The notes beneath the pieces are model-generated. The model ran no database searches, had not been told where the DNA came from, and saw only the letters and a program-made list of their open reading frames with translations. Made by a program: the position numbers and the translations under genes. From assembly GCA_964370195.1 (NCBI GenBank), contig CAYJIH010000027.1, forward strand, positions 1 to 26,344: a DNA stretch of 26,344 bases, in the 5' to 3' direction. Source of the stretch: JAAYCI01 sp964370195 (GTDB lineage Bacteria; Bacillota; Clostridia; Oscillospirales; Ruminococcaceae). Positions 1-7,443 of the stretch are shown here, piece by piece; within the stretch, counting starts at the first letter, position 1, and each line of letters starts with the position of its first letter.

Positions 1-286
1 GGAGACAGACCTGATTGGCAGAATGGATCAGGATACATTTTTGGTGTTTATTGGCAATTGCAAAACAACCGACATTGCCAAAGAAAAGGCTGCAGAGATT
101 TGTGAGAAACTGTGCAAGACGTACGAAAAAGAGGAAAGCCACATAACGGTTACGGCAAGTGTTGGAATTTCATTTTATCCAGAGCATGGGCGGAATTTTA
201 ATGGCCTATACGAAAAGGCAACCCTTGCCTTAATGCAAGCGAAAACAGACGAATGTGGTGGTTTTTCTACCTACAAGCAGCAATAA
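1..286 (+). CDS. C-terminal part of a degenerate GGDEF-domain protein (5' truncated by the window)
   Basis: The reading frame is already open at base 2 and runs to a TAA at 284-286, so only the last ~94 residues are visible. They match the C-terminal half of a GGDEF (diguanylate cyclase) domain: an LIGRM strand leading to the signature loop, the late TASVGIS strand, and the closing helix with KATLALMQAK. The signature loop reads DQDTF instead of GG(D/E)EF, so both glycines and the catalytic glutamate are missing. By family knowledge this domain should not make c-di-GMP, and it may be a regulatory or binding domain. The next GGDEF gene starts 18 bases downstream behind a strong ribosome binding site, so the two are probably co-transcribed. 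N-terminal sensor domains, if any, lie outside the window. Confidence 0.85.
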   Translation, partial: ETDLIGRMDQDTFLVFIGNCKTTDIAKEKAAEICEKLCKTYEKEESHITVTASVGISFYPEHGRNFNGLYEKATLALMQAKTDECGGFSTYKQQ

Positions 287-304
287 GTAGGTGGAAGGAG
301 GTTT

Positions 305-1528
305 ATGATGAAGGTGATTCCCTTTGTATTAGGGCTTGGAATGATGCTGGTATACTATTATCAGGCCATTCATTTTGCAAAAAAAATCCTTTCAAAAGCA
401 CCGGATAAAAAGCTGGATTGTATTCTTGGTGCGGTTTTCAATGTAATTGTATATTTTGCCCTGTATTTACTGGGGATTTCCTTAGTGCAAACACTTTTGT
501 TTGTGGCCGTGTTGTTGTTTTTAGAATTTAAGTTCATTTCTAAATCTAGCATGAGGCAACTTGTTTTTGGTGTATCTGTTTTTGTGTTTAACATTACGAT
601 GGTCAGTGTGTTAACGCTGATTGTTTTTAGCCATAGTTTGGGGATTCCGGTTGCTGCACTATATCAAAATAAAACGCTCTTTTTTATCAGTGAATTTATT
701 GCGTACCTTATATTGTCGTTATTGCTGATACTGATGAATAAAATTGTGCCAATGGATAAACTGAAGGGCATGTCGTCTACACAGGTCTACTCAGAGGCTG
801 TAACCATAACAGCCGCCCTTATGACGCTATATTTATGGATTACGATATGGGTTTCGTTTACAGATGAGTTGTATATGCTTTATCTTGTATCCGCTGTTGC
901 AAGTGCTGCAAGTATGGGGGTTGCCTTTTATTGTTTGTTTTTCTTTAATGTGAAATTGATTACATTGCATTCTTTCAAAAGAAAATCAGACCATGTGGAG
1001 CTGATGCGTAAAAAAAATATTGAAAAACAATCGATGGCAGAACAAAAGCTGTACACAGATGAATTGACCGGTGTTTATAACAAACGGTTTATTGATAAAA
1101 AGCTAGAGGGATTTTGCAAACAAACAGAGTTTGATTTTGCAGTTATTTATGGTGATTTGGTGGCCTTAAAACATGTGAACGACAGTTTTGGGCATAATGC
1201 GGGCGACGATTATATTGTAAGTGTTGCAAAAGCACTTAAAAATAGTGTTCGCAATGATGATTTTGTTGCAAGAATAGGTGGGGATGAATTTTTAGTTTTA
1301 TTGTATATGATTACACAAGAAGATGTAGATATTGTTGTAAACCGCATGAAGAAAATGATTGATGGTGAAGATGCAAAAGCAGATTTTAATATTTATGTAA
1401 ATTTGGGCTGTGTATTTATTGGCAGCGCCGACACGGATAGAGAGATGCTGGGAATACGTGAAAAAGCAGATAAGTTGATGCGTGAGGACAAACGCGCCTA
1501 TTACGAAAAAGGGGGTGGCGGAAAATGA
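305..1528 (+). CDS. Membrane-bound diguanylate cyclase with I-site (first gene of pair 1)
   Basis: A 407-residue protein. Residues ~4-220 are very hydrophobic and look like six or seven transmembrane helices with no named sensor domain I recognise. A charged linker (~222-248) leads to a GGDEF domain (~250-400). DELTGVYNKR opens the domain, D284 is the likely first metal ligand, and VNDSFGH and an intact GGDEF (325-329) follow. RNDD at 316-319 lies exactly five residues before GGDEF, the position of the RxxD product-inhibition site. It should therefore be an active, feedback-inhibited c-di-GMP synthase at the membrane. Start: GGAGG at 297-301 precedes ATGATG, and either ATG is possible. The stop overlaps the next start by 4 bases (ATGA). 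Its N-terminal region is homologous to that of the gene at 21416: EFKFISK here and EFKLISK there both occupy residues 74-80. Confidence 0.93.
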   Translation: MMKVIPFVLGLGMMLVYYYQAIHFAKKILSKAPDKKLDCILGAVFNVIVYFALYLLGISLVQTLLFVAVLLFLEFKFISKSSMRQLVFGVSVFVFNITMVSVLTLIVFSHSLGIPVAALYQNKTLFFISEFIAYLILSLLLILMNKIVPMDKLKGMSSTQVYSEAVTITAALMTLYLWITIWVSFTDELYMLYLVSAVASAASMGVAFYCLFFFNVKLITLHSFKRKSDHVELMRKKNIEKQSMAEQKLYTDELTGVYNKRFIDKKLEGFCKQTEFDFAVIYGDLVALKHVNDSFGHNAGDDYIVSVAKALKNSVRNDDFVARIGGDEFLVLLYMITQEDVDIVVNRMKKMIDGEDAKADFNIYVNLGCVFIGSADTDREMLGIREKADKLMREDKRAYYEKGGGGK

Positions 1529-2730
1529 TGGCACTCACCTTTTTGGCCTATTGTAGTTATATCGTTGTTGTGTTTAGTTATACGTCCCATATTCTTGAGG
1601 CAAGCAAGGTAAAATCTTTTGTTTTTGCTGTGCTGATGGTTTTAAACAGCTTTTTGTTGTTTGTACCTATTTTTGTTACGAAATTTCATTATGAAATTTT
1701 GATTATGGTTTTGTATGTGGTGGCCTTAACGGTAGAAACGATGGTGGTTTGTAAAAAAGGTGTTGTAAAAACATTGTTTGGTGTTTTTTCATTTGCCATT
1801 AATTTCTTTGCCATCCGAACGCTGGTGATTGTGGGCATGGCATTTGTAACAGGCGAGCCTGTTGCGGCACTTTTGGCAAGCGAAGAAAACAGGGTTTTAA
1901 TTACAACGCTTAACTTTTTTATACCGGTTCCCTATATTTTGGTTACAAGAAAAATATTAAAACACAGTATTTTGGATATTGCATTGTCGGAAACCGGAAC
2001 AACCATGCTATCTACCGTGTTTTTGTGCGTTACGTTTATAAACCAAATGGCAGTGTTTCCCTCTTTGCTTAAAGTAGATGGCTATTTAGAAAGAAATTTG
2101 TATTACCATATGGCAACAGCCGTTTTCTCCATTTTGGTTTTTGTGCTTGTTATGGTAATTAACTACATTTATTCAAACCTGAAAGTGGTTGCAGACACAT
2201 ACTCGGGAAAAATTGATGAAATCAAATTGCAAGAAATGACAATAAAAGATATAGAGGATAAATCAACAATAGACGCTATGACAGGTGCTTATGTGCGGAA
2301 TGTGGCAATGGATAAGCTGGATGAATATATAAAAGACAAGAAAAGCTGTTTTATCGTTTTTATTGATATAGACGGTTTGAAATTGGTGAACGATCGTTTT
2401 GGGCATAATGAAGGGGATTGGTATATTCAGGTTGTGGCTCAAAAGGTGAAATTTACCCTAGGTAAGCATGTTGTTGCAAGGCTGGGTGGTGACGAGTTTT
2501 TAGTGGTGGGCGAAAGTTCGAATCATGATAGCATCACCAAAACGATGCTGGAGCTGGAAAAAGAAATTGCAAATATTTCTTTGCAAAATGGCAAACAATA
2601 CCAAACCTCCATAAGTTACGGGGTGCAAGAAATAGGCCCTGCCAACACGCTTTCGCCAAAAGCGTTGGTGGCAAAGGCCGATGAAAAAATGTATGTTTTT
2701 AAACAAGGAAGAAAAAGGAATAGAGCATAA
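1525..2730 (+). CDS. Membrane-bound diguanylate cyclase without I-site (second gene of pair 1)
   Basis: A 401-residue protein whose start overlaps the previous stop by 4 bases, which implies translational coupling. Residues ~5-218 are hydrophobic with about six or seven membrane helices, followed by a short linker and a GGDEF domain (~246-395). DIDGLKLVND (281-290), GHNEGD and an intact GGDEF (321-325) predict cyclase activity. The position of the RxxD inhibition site (312-315) reads LGKH, so product feedback is probably absent. The hydrophobic part matches the gene at 22645 (VFSYTSHIL against FFSYSSYIF; FAINFFAIRT against FSLNILAKRT) better than it matches its own upstream neighbour. This suggests an old two-gene unit rather than a local tandem duplication. 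The signal sensed by the membrane part is unknown. Confidence 0.93.
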   Translation: MMALTFLAYCSYIVVVFSYTSHILEASKVKSFVFAVLMVLNSFLLFVPIFVTKFHYEILIMVLYVVALTVETMVVCKKGVVKTLFGVFSFAINFFAIRTLVIVGMAFVTGEPVAALLASEENRVLITTLNFFIPVPYILVTRKILKHSILDIALSETGTTMLSTVFLCVTFINQMAVFPSLLKVDGYLERNLYYHMATAVFSILVFVLVMVINYIYSNLKVVADTYSGKIDEIKLQEMTIKDIEDKSTIDAMTGAYVRNVAMDKLDEYIKDKKSCFIVFIDIDGLKLVNDRFGHNEGDWYIQVVAQKVKFTLGKHVVARLGGDEFLVVGESSNHDSITKTMLELEKEIANISLQNGKQYQTSISYGVQEIGPANTLSPKALVAKADEKMYVFKQGRKRNRA

Positions 2731-2739
2731 AGCGGCGTG

Positions 2740-2788
2740 TTAAAATCTCTTGCAGAAACCTGTTTTTTTGGGGAAAAGAGGCTTTTAA
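2740..2788. terminator. Weak inverted repeat between convergent genes
   Basis: TTAAAATCTCTT at 2740-2751 is nearly complementary to AAGAGGCTTTTAA at 2776-2788. The loop is long and contains a T-run. The repeat sits between the convergent GGDEF and DUF2200 genes and overlaps the DUF2200 stop codon. It could be a weak bidirectional terminator, but the stem is A+T-rich and imperfect. Confidence 0.3.
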
Positions 2789-3132
2789 GTTCTTAAAATC
2801 TTCTCCATCGATTTTCCTTTAGCAAGCTCGTCAATAAGTTTATCGAGATAACGGATTTCTTTCATAAGGGGTTCATCAATTTCTGCAAGTTTAACACCAC
2901 AAACCGAGCCTTTAATAAGGCTTCTGTTCGGGTTTAAATTTGGCGCCATTTCAAAGAAATTTTTCATGTCAATGGTTTCGTCAAGTTTTTGCATGTCCTC
3001 TTTTGTGTAGCCTGTTAGCCAATGAATAATCTCATCAACCTCGCTGGCAGTCCTGCCTTTTTTTTCTGCTTTTGCCACATATAGTTTGTACATTTCAAAA
3101 AAACGAAACGTATAAATGTTGTGCCCACTCAT
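2785..3132 (-). CDS. DUF2200 family protein
   Basis: A 115-residue cytoplasmic protein matching the DUF2200 family along its full length as I remember it. The blocks are IYTFRFFEMYKLYVAKAEKKG near the N-terminus, then EVDEIIHWLTGY, the NPNRSLIKGSVCGVK core, and the closing LMKEIRYLDKLIDELAKGK. The family is small, single-domain and without an established function. The start is supported by AAAGGAG about 8 bases upstream of the ATG. It stands alone: it converges with the GGDEF pair and is separated by 83 bases from the molybdenum hydroxylase gene that precedes it in transcription. It could be read through from that gene, because I see no clear terminator between them. Confidence 0.92.
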   Translation of the reverse strand: MSGHNIYTFRFFEMYKLYVAKAEKKGRTASEVDEIIHWLTGYTKEDMQKLDETIDMKNFFEMAPNLNPNRSLIKGSVCGVKLAEIDEPLMKEIRYLDKLIDELAKGKSMEKILRT

Positions 3133-3215
3133 TGTCGTTACTCCTTTATTTTTCGTAATTTATGCAAAGCAAAATGGAGTGCTTTTTGGGGGCAAAATAT
3201 GCCGGCACGCTGTGT

Positions 3216-5474
3216 TTAGCTAGAATGCAAAGCGGCTAAAATTTTTGCCGGAGTGAGTGGCAAATGCCCCAAATCTGCATCCAGTGCATCGTTGATGGCC
3301 CCCACAATGGCAGGCACCACCGGAACAATAGACGATTCGCCAACACTTTTTCCTCCAAAGGGGCCGCCGTCCTCATAATTATCTACAAATTGAACATCTA
3401 GATTGGGTAAATCGCTTGCTTTTGGCAGGCGATATTTTTTAAAATTGGCATTTTGGGGCACACCGCTTTGATTTAGCTGAATGCCTTCAAAAAGGACCAT
3501 GCCAAGGCCCATCATCACGGCACCATCCAACTGGCCTTCTAAAAGCAGGGGAGAAAGTGGTGTGCCAATATCACACATGGCAAGGTAATCTACAACGCAT
3601 ACTTCACCGGTTTGCTTGTTGATGCGTACTTTTGCAAAATGGGCGCCATAACTGCCGGCATTTGTATCGGAGTTGTAGCGTGCCAATGTAGCTAGCTTTG
3701 TGCGCTGCACAGAATAGGCATATTCGTTTAGGTCGCGGCGTGTCATGCTACGTCCATCTGGGGCTACAAACAATCCGTTTTTCAATGTCACTTCATCACT
3801 TTTACAATCAAAGGCAGCAGCAGCCGTTTCAAGCATCATTTGTTTCAGTTGTTGTGCTGCTTTTTCTACACAGGCGCCGGCGCTCCATGTGTTGCGGCTG
3901 GCACCACTTCCCATATCGTAAAGGCAACTTTGCGTGCTGGGGGCTACATGGTCTATTTCTTCCATCGGTGCTTGCAATACTTCTGCCACAATCTGGCGCA
4001 TGAGTGTGTTGCTACCGGCACCATGGTCTGTAACGGCACATCGTAAAATAAGCGACCCATCTTCGTGTAACATCAAGTCAGCAAGTGTGATATCCGGCGC
4101 AAACGGTGCAACACCATTGCCATGCATGGCGGTGGAAACACCATAGCCATATACATAGTTCGCGTCCTCAAGGTTTTTGCGGTTGGCCCATTTTTCACAC
4201 CAGTTAAAACGCACCATTCCTTCGTCTAGGCATGCTCGTGCTTGTGCCGATCCGTGTGGGGCACCGCTACCGGGTTCTTTTCCAAAAGGTTCTATCAGGT
4301 TGTTGCGGCGAAATAGAGCAGGATCCATATCCAGCTGTTTTGCTGCTTTGTTTACAAGTTGCTCCAGGCACAAAAATACTTTTGGAGAGCCAAAGCCACG
4401 CATAGCACCGCCTACCATTGTGTTGGTATAAACAGCTTTTCCGTTAAAGCGCATGTTTGGTACATCATATACTTTAAACATTTTTCCGCACATGGCCACA
4501 TGTACATTGATACTGCCGCCACAATAGGGCCCTACATTCATGTAATTGTCGATGCCAAAACCGGTGATTTTTCCTTGTTTTGTAAAGGCCATTTTTCCGT
4601 ACAAACGCATGGCGTGCCGTGTGTAGGTAGAAACCATACTTTCTGTTCGATTATATCGTATTTTTACAGGGCGATTGCCTGCTTTTTTTGAAAGAAGCAA
4701 ACATAACGGCTCGAGTATCACACTGTCTTTTCCGCCAAATGTGCCGCCGATGAGTGGCGAATGGACATGGATTTTACTGCAGGGGAGAGAGAAAATTTTA
4801 CTTAGCATTAGCTGGATGCGAAACACCGCTTGGGCGGGCTCCCACACTGAAATTTCCCCGTTTTTTGCCCACTGAGCGATGCAGAGGTGGGGCTCTATGG
4901 CAGCGTGGTGAATCATAGAAGTTTCTACCATGTTTTCTACAGTGTATTCGGCGTCCTGAAGGGCTTTGTCAACGTCTCCACATTCTTTTTGCTGTGTGTG
5001 CATCAGGTTTCCTTTTTCATACAGTTGCACACTGTCTTTTTGCAAAGCTTCTTCTGGATCTAAAACAGACGGTAAAACTTCATACTCTACTTGAATTAGT
5101 TTTACAGCCTTGCGGGCAATTTCTTCTGTGTCGGCCGCAACGGCAGCCACTTCATCGCCAACATGACGCACGATGGTGTCTAAAACACGTTCGGTGGCAG
5201 GGAGGGGGTCGGCCGCACAGCGCATGATGCGGTTGAATAAAATGTTGGGGCTGTCTTTGTGGGTGATGACAGCATGCACACCCGGCAATGCCTCCGCCTT
5301 GCTTGTGTCGATGTGAACAATGCGGGCGTGGGCATGTTTGCTGTGCAAAACGGCTCCGTGCAAAAGGCGTGTAAAGCGCAGGTCATCGGCATAAACAGCT
5401 GTGCCGGTTACTTTTTCGATGGCATCAAAAGCCGGCATGGGGCGCCCAATTTCTGTTCCGCGATATGCTTTCAT
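3216..5474 (-). CDS. Xanthine dehydrogenase-family molybdopterin-binding subunit
   Basis: A 752-residue protein, the usual length for the stand-alone large subunit of xanthine dehydrogenase/aldehyde oxidase-type molybdenum hydroxylases (XdhA-like). An N-terminal 'hammerhead' domain (~15-140) contains GTAVYADD. The molybdopterin domain carries GGTFGGK (243-249), VGGAMRGFGSP (354-364), TDHGAGSNT (482-490), GSGASRNTWSAG (522-533) and EGQLDGA (646-652). GGKSVGESS near the end places the catalytic glutamate at E713, so the enzyme looks intact. The start follows the stop of the iron-sulfur gene by three bases, with GGGAGGGG inside that gene, so the two are co-translated. No FAD subunit and no cofactor-maturation gene is nearby. 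Substrate is not determined: purines, nicotinate-like rings and aldehydes are all possible. The preceding gene supplies its electron outlet. Confidence 0.93.
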   Translation of the reverse strand: MKAYRGTEIGRPMPAFDAIEKVTGTAVYADDLRFTRLLHGAVLHSKHAHARIVHIDTSKAEALPGVHAVITHKDSPNILFNRIMRCAADPLPATERVLDTIVRHVGDEVAAVAADTEEIARKAVKLIQVEYEVLPSVLDPEEALQKDSVQLYEKGNLMHTQQKECGDVDKALQDAEYTVENMVETSMIHHAAIEPHLCIAQWAKNGEISVWEPAQAVFRIQLMLSKIFSLPCSKIHVHSPLIGGTFGGKDSVILEPLCLLLSKKAGNRPVKIRYNRTESMVSTYTRHAMRLYGKMAFTKQGKITGFGIDNYMNVGPYCGGSINVHVAMCGKMFKVYDVPNMRFNGKAVYTNTMVGGAMRGFGSPKVFLCLEQLVNKAAKQLDMDPALFRRNNLIEPFGKEPGSGAPHGSAQARACLDEGMVRFNWCEKWANRKNLEDANYVYGYGVSTAMHGNGVAPFAPDITLADLMLHEDGSLILRCAVTDHGAGSNTLMRQIVAEVLQAPMEEIDHVAPSTQSCLYDMGSGASRNTWSAGACVEKAAQQLKQMMLETAAAAFDCKSDEVTLKNGLFVAPDGRSMTRRDLNEYAYSVQRTKLATLARYNSDTNAGSYGAHFAKVRINKQTGEVCVVDYLAMCDIGTPLSPLLLEGQLDGAVMMGLGMVLFEGIQLNQSGVPQNANFKKYRLPKASDLPNLDVQFVDNYEDGGPFGGKSVGESSIVPVVPAIVGAINDALDADLGHLPLTPAKILAALHSS

Positions 5475-5477
5475 TGT

Positions 5478-5951
5478 TTACCCCTCCCGTTTTAGTTCAT
5501 CAGCCGCCAAAAGCACGGCATCTATTATTTTTTTATATCCCGTACAGCGACAAAGGTTGTTTTCTAAAGCGTGTGCAACGTCATCTGCTGTGGGGCTATC
5601 ATTTTTTTGCAAAAGTGCAAGGGATGTCATCACCATGCCGGGGGTACAAAAGCCGCATTGGATGGCGCCGGCATCGATAAATGCTTTTTGCACAGGATGC
5701 ATGCTGCCATCTTTGCTTACACCTTCGATGGTGAGGATGTTTTTACCTTGTAAATTTTTGGCCAGTAACACACAGGCGTTTTTTGGCTCGCCGTCTATCA
5801 GCACTTTGCAGGCACCGCAATCGTTTGTGCCACAGCCATATTTCGTGCCGGTTAATTCCAGCACCTCCCGCAATACGGTAAGTAAGGTCCAGTTTGCTTC
5901 AATTTGCAGGTGTTCTTCTCGTCCGTTGATGGAAAGTATAATGGGAATCAT
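5478..5951 (-). CDS. (2Fe-2S)-binding subunit of molybdenum hydroxylase
   Basis: A 157-residue protein, the normal size for XdhC/CoxS-type small subunits. It has a plant-ferredoxin-like N-terminal cluster (C40, C45, C48, C60; CGTNDCGAC) and a C-terminal four-helix cluster domain (C99, C102, C134, C136; QCGFCTPGM and LCRCTGYK). All eight ligands for two [2Fe-2S] clusters are present. The frame is open further upstream, to 6170. I chose the ATG at 5949-5951 because it is preceded by GAGAGGA, the family begins a few residues before the first strand, and the extra upstream codons run through a terminator-like hairpin and a promoter. It would pass electrons from the molybdenum centre of the downstream subunit to an unknown acceptor, since the usual FAD subunit is absent. 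Confidence 0.94.
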   Translation of the reverse strand: MIPIILSINGREEHLQIEANWTLLTVLREVLELTGTKYGCGTNDCGACKVLIDGEPKNACVLLAKNLQGKNILTIEGVSKDGSMHPVQKAFIDAGAIQCGFCTPGMVMTSLALLQKNDSPTADDVAHALENNLCRCTGYKKIIDAVLLAADELKREG

Positions 5952-6002
5952 ATCATAAATCCTCTCTTTTTTGTTGTGATGAATAAGTAAAATTTGAAAA
6001 AC

Positions 6003-6033
6003 AAAAAGGACGGCACAGATGGCCGCCCTTTTT
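6003..6033 (-). terminator. Leader terminator hairpin upstream of the molybdenum hydroxylase genes
   Basis: Read on the minus strand, AAAAAGGGCGGC and GCCGTCCTTTTT form a 12-bp stem with a 7-base loop. The one imperfect pair is G·U in minus-strand RNA but A·C in plus-strand RNA, so the hairpin is built for the minus strand. More T-rich sequence follows. It lies downstream of the proposed promoter at 6072-6100 and 52 bases before the start codon. A smaller perfect hairpin (TAGCC/GGCTA, 6035-6051) directly precedes it. It may be an attenuator in the leader, or the end of the etf transcript. Confidence 0.7.
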
Positions 6034-6071
6034 ATAGCCGTGCGATGGCTAAATATGAAATTTATATAGAA

Positions 6072-6100
6072 ATTATAGCACAGTGGAAAATCCAGAACAA
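6072..6100 (-). promoter_or_regulatory. Promoter of the molybdenum hydroxylase gene pair
   Basis: On the minus strand a perfect TATAAT (6072-6077) has a TGC extension (extended -10) and lies 17 bases from TTGTTC (6095-6100). Transcription would begin near 6065, giving a leader of about 115 bases before the ATG at 5951. Confidence 0.55.
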
Positions 6101-6122
6101 GAGTATCCGTATTTTTTAGAGA

Positions 6123-6156
6123 ATATAACAAAAACGAATCTCTTTTTTTGTTATAT
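6123..6156. promoter_or_regulatory. A+T-rich 12-bp inverted repeat, candidate operator
   Basis: ATATAACAAAAA (6123-6134) and TTTTTGTTATAT (6145-6156) are perfect reverse complements separated by 10 bases. The repeat lies just upstream of the proposed -35 element of the molybdenum hydroxylase promoter. The stem has almost no G+C and no T-run follows on the minus strand, so a protein-binding site is more likely than a terminator. The binding protein is unknown. Confidence 0.4.
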
Positions 6157-6223
6157 CCGTGCAAAATCAAAACGGTGTTGAAAGTACAGCAAAAAGCAAA
6201 AGAACCTTTTTACAAGTGAGAAA

Positions 6224-7408
6224 TTATAATGATTTGCTTTGGTTTTTGGACAGGATGAAATGAAGCACAAATGGAATGAAAACAGAGATAAAGCCGGCAT
6301 AGCCTAAGTAAGCATAGCCTTTCACAACAACAGCCATCAGGCCAAACTGTGCAATGGCAAAGGCGGCGGCTGTGAAGATAAAGGCAAATAAAATATTACG
6401 TTTAAGGTGGTTTTTTTCTATTTTCTTCGCGTCAGTGGTTCTGCGCTCCACTGCATTTACACAACGTGTAACAATGCCGGATACCATGTTTACACCGGTA
6501 GAAACAGAGCCCAAGATAATCAAAATGGAAATGATGGGTGTGAGTAAAGCAGAGCCCACACCATTTTGCACCAGCACCAGCATGGGAACCGTGGCAGTGG
6601 CAAGGTCGGCCACAAATGCAACGGCCAACAGGCCCACAACGCCCAGCATCATTGCAATAATGTTGGTGATGAAAATATAGATGGCTGCTTGGTTCACTTG
6701 TTTTTCACTTGTAAGCGGCTGCATATGTTGGTACATCACAGATACCGAAGGCAGCTGAAAGAGAAAGTATAAAAAGGCACTGCCCAAGGCCGGTAAAAAT
6801 GCACCTGTTTGCGTAGAGCCAACAGCCATTTCGCCGGCGTTCATGTTGGCGATGGACGCTGAAATGGCGTCCCATTGCGAAATGATATTGGGAACCAAAA
6901 CAACCACAAGGCCTACGATGATAAGCACCGAAAGTGTGGCGGCCACACGGCGCACCATTTGGCTACCAAACACAGAAATGATAAAAATGAAGGCACCTAC
7001 AATCAACGTGCAAATCCAGTAAGGGATGCCAAACAAGGTATTTAGTGTAGAGCCACCCGTGGCAAAGGCCGCAGCAGAAGCCGTGGCAATCATGATAAGA
7101 TACGTAAGCTCGAACAAATTAGAAAATACTATGCGGAATTTTCCATAAAATTTATCAGAAAAACTGCGATAGTCGTACACTTTGTTTTTATAAGCATAAC
7201 GCATGCCGTACCAAAAGAACAAAGCGTATAGGAACTGGGTGAAAAAGGGCAAAAAGAGCGCCCACACACCGTAGTTGATGAAGTATTGGTAAATTTGCGC
7301 ACCGGAGGCAAAGCCGCCACCAAACTGTGTGGTAAATGCCACAAAAGCAACGCCAATCGCAAGTGGCATTTTACTTTTGTCCACTAAAAATGATTTCGTA
7401 TTGTTCAT
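6224..7408 (-). CDS. YkvI-family membrane transporter
   Basis: A 394-residue polytopic membrane protein with about ten hydrophobic segments. The N-terminal helix contains TTQFGGGFASGAQIYQYF. This G-G-F-A-S-G signature is the one I associate with the YkvI family, in the LeuT-fold amino-acid/polyamine/organocation superfamily. The substrate cannot be read from sequence. It lies 35 bases downstream of the dehydrogenase gene with AAGGAGAG before its ATG, so it is very probably in the etfBA-dehydrogenase operon and may import that enzyme's substrate or a precursor. The analogous place in the A. woodii lct operon is held by a lactate permease, which this is not. The stop is followed by 272 bases of regulatory sequence before the next gene. 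Confidence 0.8.
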   Translation of the reverse strand: MNNTKSFLVDKSKMPLAIGVAFVAFTTQFGGGFASGAQIYQYFINYGVWALFLPFFTQFLYALFFWYGMRYAYKNKVYDYRSFSDKFYGKFRIVFSNLFELTYLIMIATASAAAFATGGSTLNTLFGIPYWICTLIVGAFIFIISVFGSQMVRRVAATLSVLIIVGLVVVLVPNIISQWDAISASIANMNAGEMAVGSTQTGAFLPALGSAFLYFLFQLPSVSVMYQHMQPLTSEKQVNQAAIYIFITNIIAMMLGVVGLLAVAFVADLATATVPMLVLVQNGVGSALLTPIISILIILGSVSTGVNMVSGIVTRCVNAVERRTTDAKKIEKNHLKRNILFAFIFTAAAFAIAQFGLMAVVVKGYAYLGYAGFISVFIPFVLHFILSKNQSKSL

Positions 7409-7443
7409 CGATTTCTCTCCTTATTCAATGTAAATTAAAACCC

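Noticed and set aside
4177..5958. Several plus-strand frames opposite the molybdenum hydroxylase genes
   Set aside because: They are antisense to strongly conserved coding sequence and show no family resemblance.
5952..6170. N-terminal extension of the iron-sulfur subunit
   Set aside because: The frame is open but runs through the promoter and terminator hairpin. The family start and the ribosome binding site both point to the ATG at 5951.
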